Positions 34,381-34,907 of a DNA stretch of 34,907 bases are shown here, one piece after another (position 1 is the stretch's first letter; each line of letters opens with the position of its first letter). Position numbers and translations under genes: made by a program. The notes beneath the pieces were generated by a model. It was not told the DNA's origin and did no database searches. It saw nothing but the letters and a program-made list of their open reading frames with translations. The DNA is taken from positions 1 through 34,907 of the forward strand of contig PNAS01000085.1 of assembly GCA_003169695.1 (NCBI GenBank), given 5' to 3'. The DNA is from Spartobacteria bacterium (GTDB taxonomy: Bacteria > Verrucomicrobiota > Verrucomicrobiia > Chthoniobacterales > UBA10450).

Positions 34381-34743
34381 TTATTCGTCCCGCTGCCCGC
34401 TGGAGGAGCCCGGCGTTGTCCGCTTGGAAAACTCTTCTCGGAAAGCCTTTCGCGCCGTGCGCGCTTTTGCCCGAATCAGGAGCAGATCGAGGAGCGCCAG
34501 CAATAAGACCAGGAGCGTCTCCCAGGCGCACGCAAACCAGAAGAGAATGAACCGCCACGGATGTTCGTGCGGAGTCAACCACGATCGCAACACCGTCAAG
34601 CCCGCCACCAGCGTGATCACCGCAATAAGCAGCGAGATGCCCATCGTTTTCCGGCGCGACCGCTCGTCCCGCAGCAATCCGCGCGTGACCTGGACCGTAA
34701 ACGGCACCATCCAGAAACTCTTTTTCGGCGGCCGAGTTTCCAT
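34381..34743 (-). CDS. Small membrane protein with two TM helices
   Basis: 120 residues. A basic N-terminus (KKSFWMVPFTVQVTRGLLRD, then ERSRRKT) precedes TM1 (ISLLIAVITLVAGLTVL), a short loop and TM2 (LFWFACAWETLLVLLLALLD). A basic/polar C-terminus follows (RAKARTARKAFREEF). No family is recognised. It follows the E2 gene by 10 bases on the same strand and is probably co-transcribed with it. The N- and C-termini are likely cytoplasmic by the positive-inside rule. Confidence 0.7.
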   Translation of the reverse strand: METRPPKKSFWMVPFTVQVTRGLLRDERSRRKTMGISLLIAVITLVAGLTVLRSWLTPHEHPWRFILFWFACAWETLLVLLLALLDLLLIRAKARTARKAFREEFSKRTTPGSSSGQRDE

Positions 34744-34753
34744 GGCCTAACGA

Positions 34754-34907
34754 CTAAATCAAGAGCAACGCCGGGTTCTCGAGCAGCTGCCGGAGTTCCT
34801 TGAGGTATTCCGCGTCGAGAGCGCCATCGATCGCGCGATGATCGCAGCTCATGCCGATGCTCATCCGCTGACCGGCCACGATCTGGTCGCAATCGTCGAT
34901 CACCGCT
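34754..34907 (-). CDS. 2-oxoacid dehydrogenase E2 (dihydrolipoyl acyltransferase), C-terminus only
   Basis: Only the last 50 codons are inside the window; the 5' part runs off the right edge. The catalytic motif DHRAIDG is intact, preceded by AGQRMSIGMSC, and the tail (EYLKELRQLLENPALLLI) is typical of E2 acyltransferase domains. These transfer acyl groups from lipoyl-lysine to CoA in pyruvate, 2-oxoglutarate or branched-chain complexes. MSCDHRAIDGALDA fits the pyruvate dehydrogenase type best, but this is too short to decide. Confidence 0.85.
   Translation of the reverse strand, partial: AVIDDCDQIVAGQRMSIGMSCDHRAIDGALDAEYLKELRQLLENPALLLI

Overview
This is a GC-rich, gene-dense stretch of chromosome from a diderm bacterium. 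The LptD homologue, the TonB-dependent receptor, the large TPR proteins, the palindromic GGCGGGGTC repeats and the mix of housekeeping genes point to Verrucomicrobiota, perhaps a soil Chthoniobacterales-type lineage. That placement is inference; no rRNA or universal marker in the window settles it.

Layout. 1-2577 (all minus strand): the start of an APC amino-acid permease, a histone-H1-like basic protein, a SAM methyltransferase whose 5' side abuts a REP-like palindromic element, and a glycine-rich RRM protein. 2762-11372 (all plus): a ketosynthase, a catalytically dead ketosynthase partner fused by a 4-base overlap, lptD, UDP-glucose dehydrogenase, a hairpin pair, rsmB and an M29 aminopeptidase. 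11465-16830 (minus): coaX and a ROK kinase (coupled TGATG), then a 1,175-residue TPR/single-TM/beta-repeat protein. 16950-18646 (plus): hemB overlapping a small PD-(D/E)XK-like protein, convergent on gpmI (minus). 20275-21555 (plus): an alkaline-phosphatase-fold protein that has lost its nucleophile and most metal ligands. A strong bidirectional terminator follows. 21781-28627 (minus): a secreted discoidin-like protein with SKD repeats, a small secreted protein, a polytopic His-motif membrane protein with C-terminal TPRs, and a TonB-dependent receptor. 28949-29655: a decayed CitMHS-type transporter. 29759-31733 (plus): ribE, aroD and a LON-N-domain protein. Then dgt (minus), a GT2 glycosyltransferase followed by the remnant of a PMT/ArnT-type glycosyltransferase (plus), a small two-TM protein and the C-terminus of a 2-oxoacid dehydrogenase E2 (minus).

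How the genes work together. Several genes serve the envelope: the KAS/CLF-like pair, LptD, Ugd, GT2 with the ArnT remnant, and the TonB receptor. Others are housekeeping: heme, riboflavin, shikimate, CoA, glycolysis, rRNA modification and dNTP pools. The most unusual items are the TPR-TM-beta-repeat protein, the pseudo-alkaline phosphatase, the His-motif membrane/TPR protein, the dead KAS partner, a ROK kinase lacking all zinc ligands, and two genes decayed to different stages. I found no CRISPR array, rRNA, complete tRNA, transposase or phage gene.
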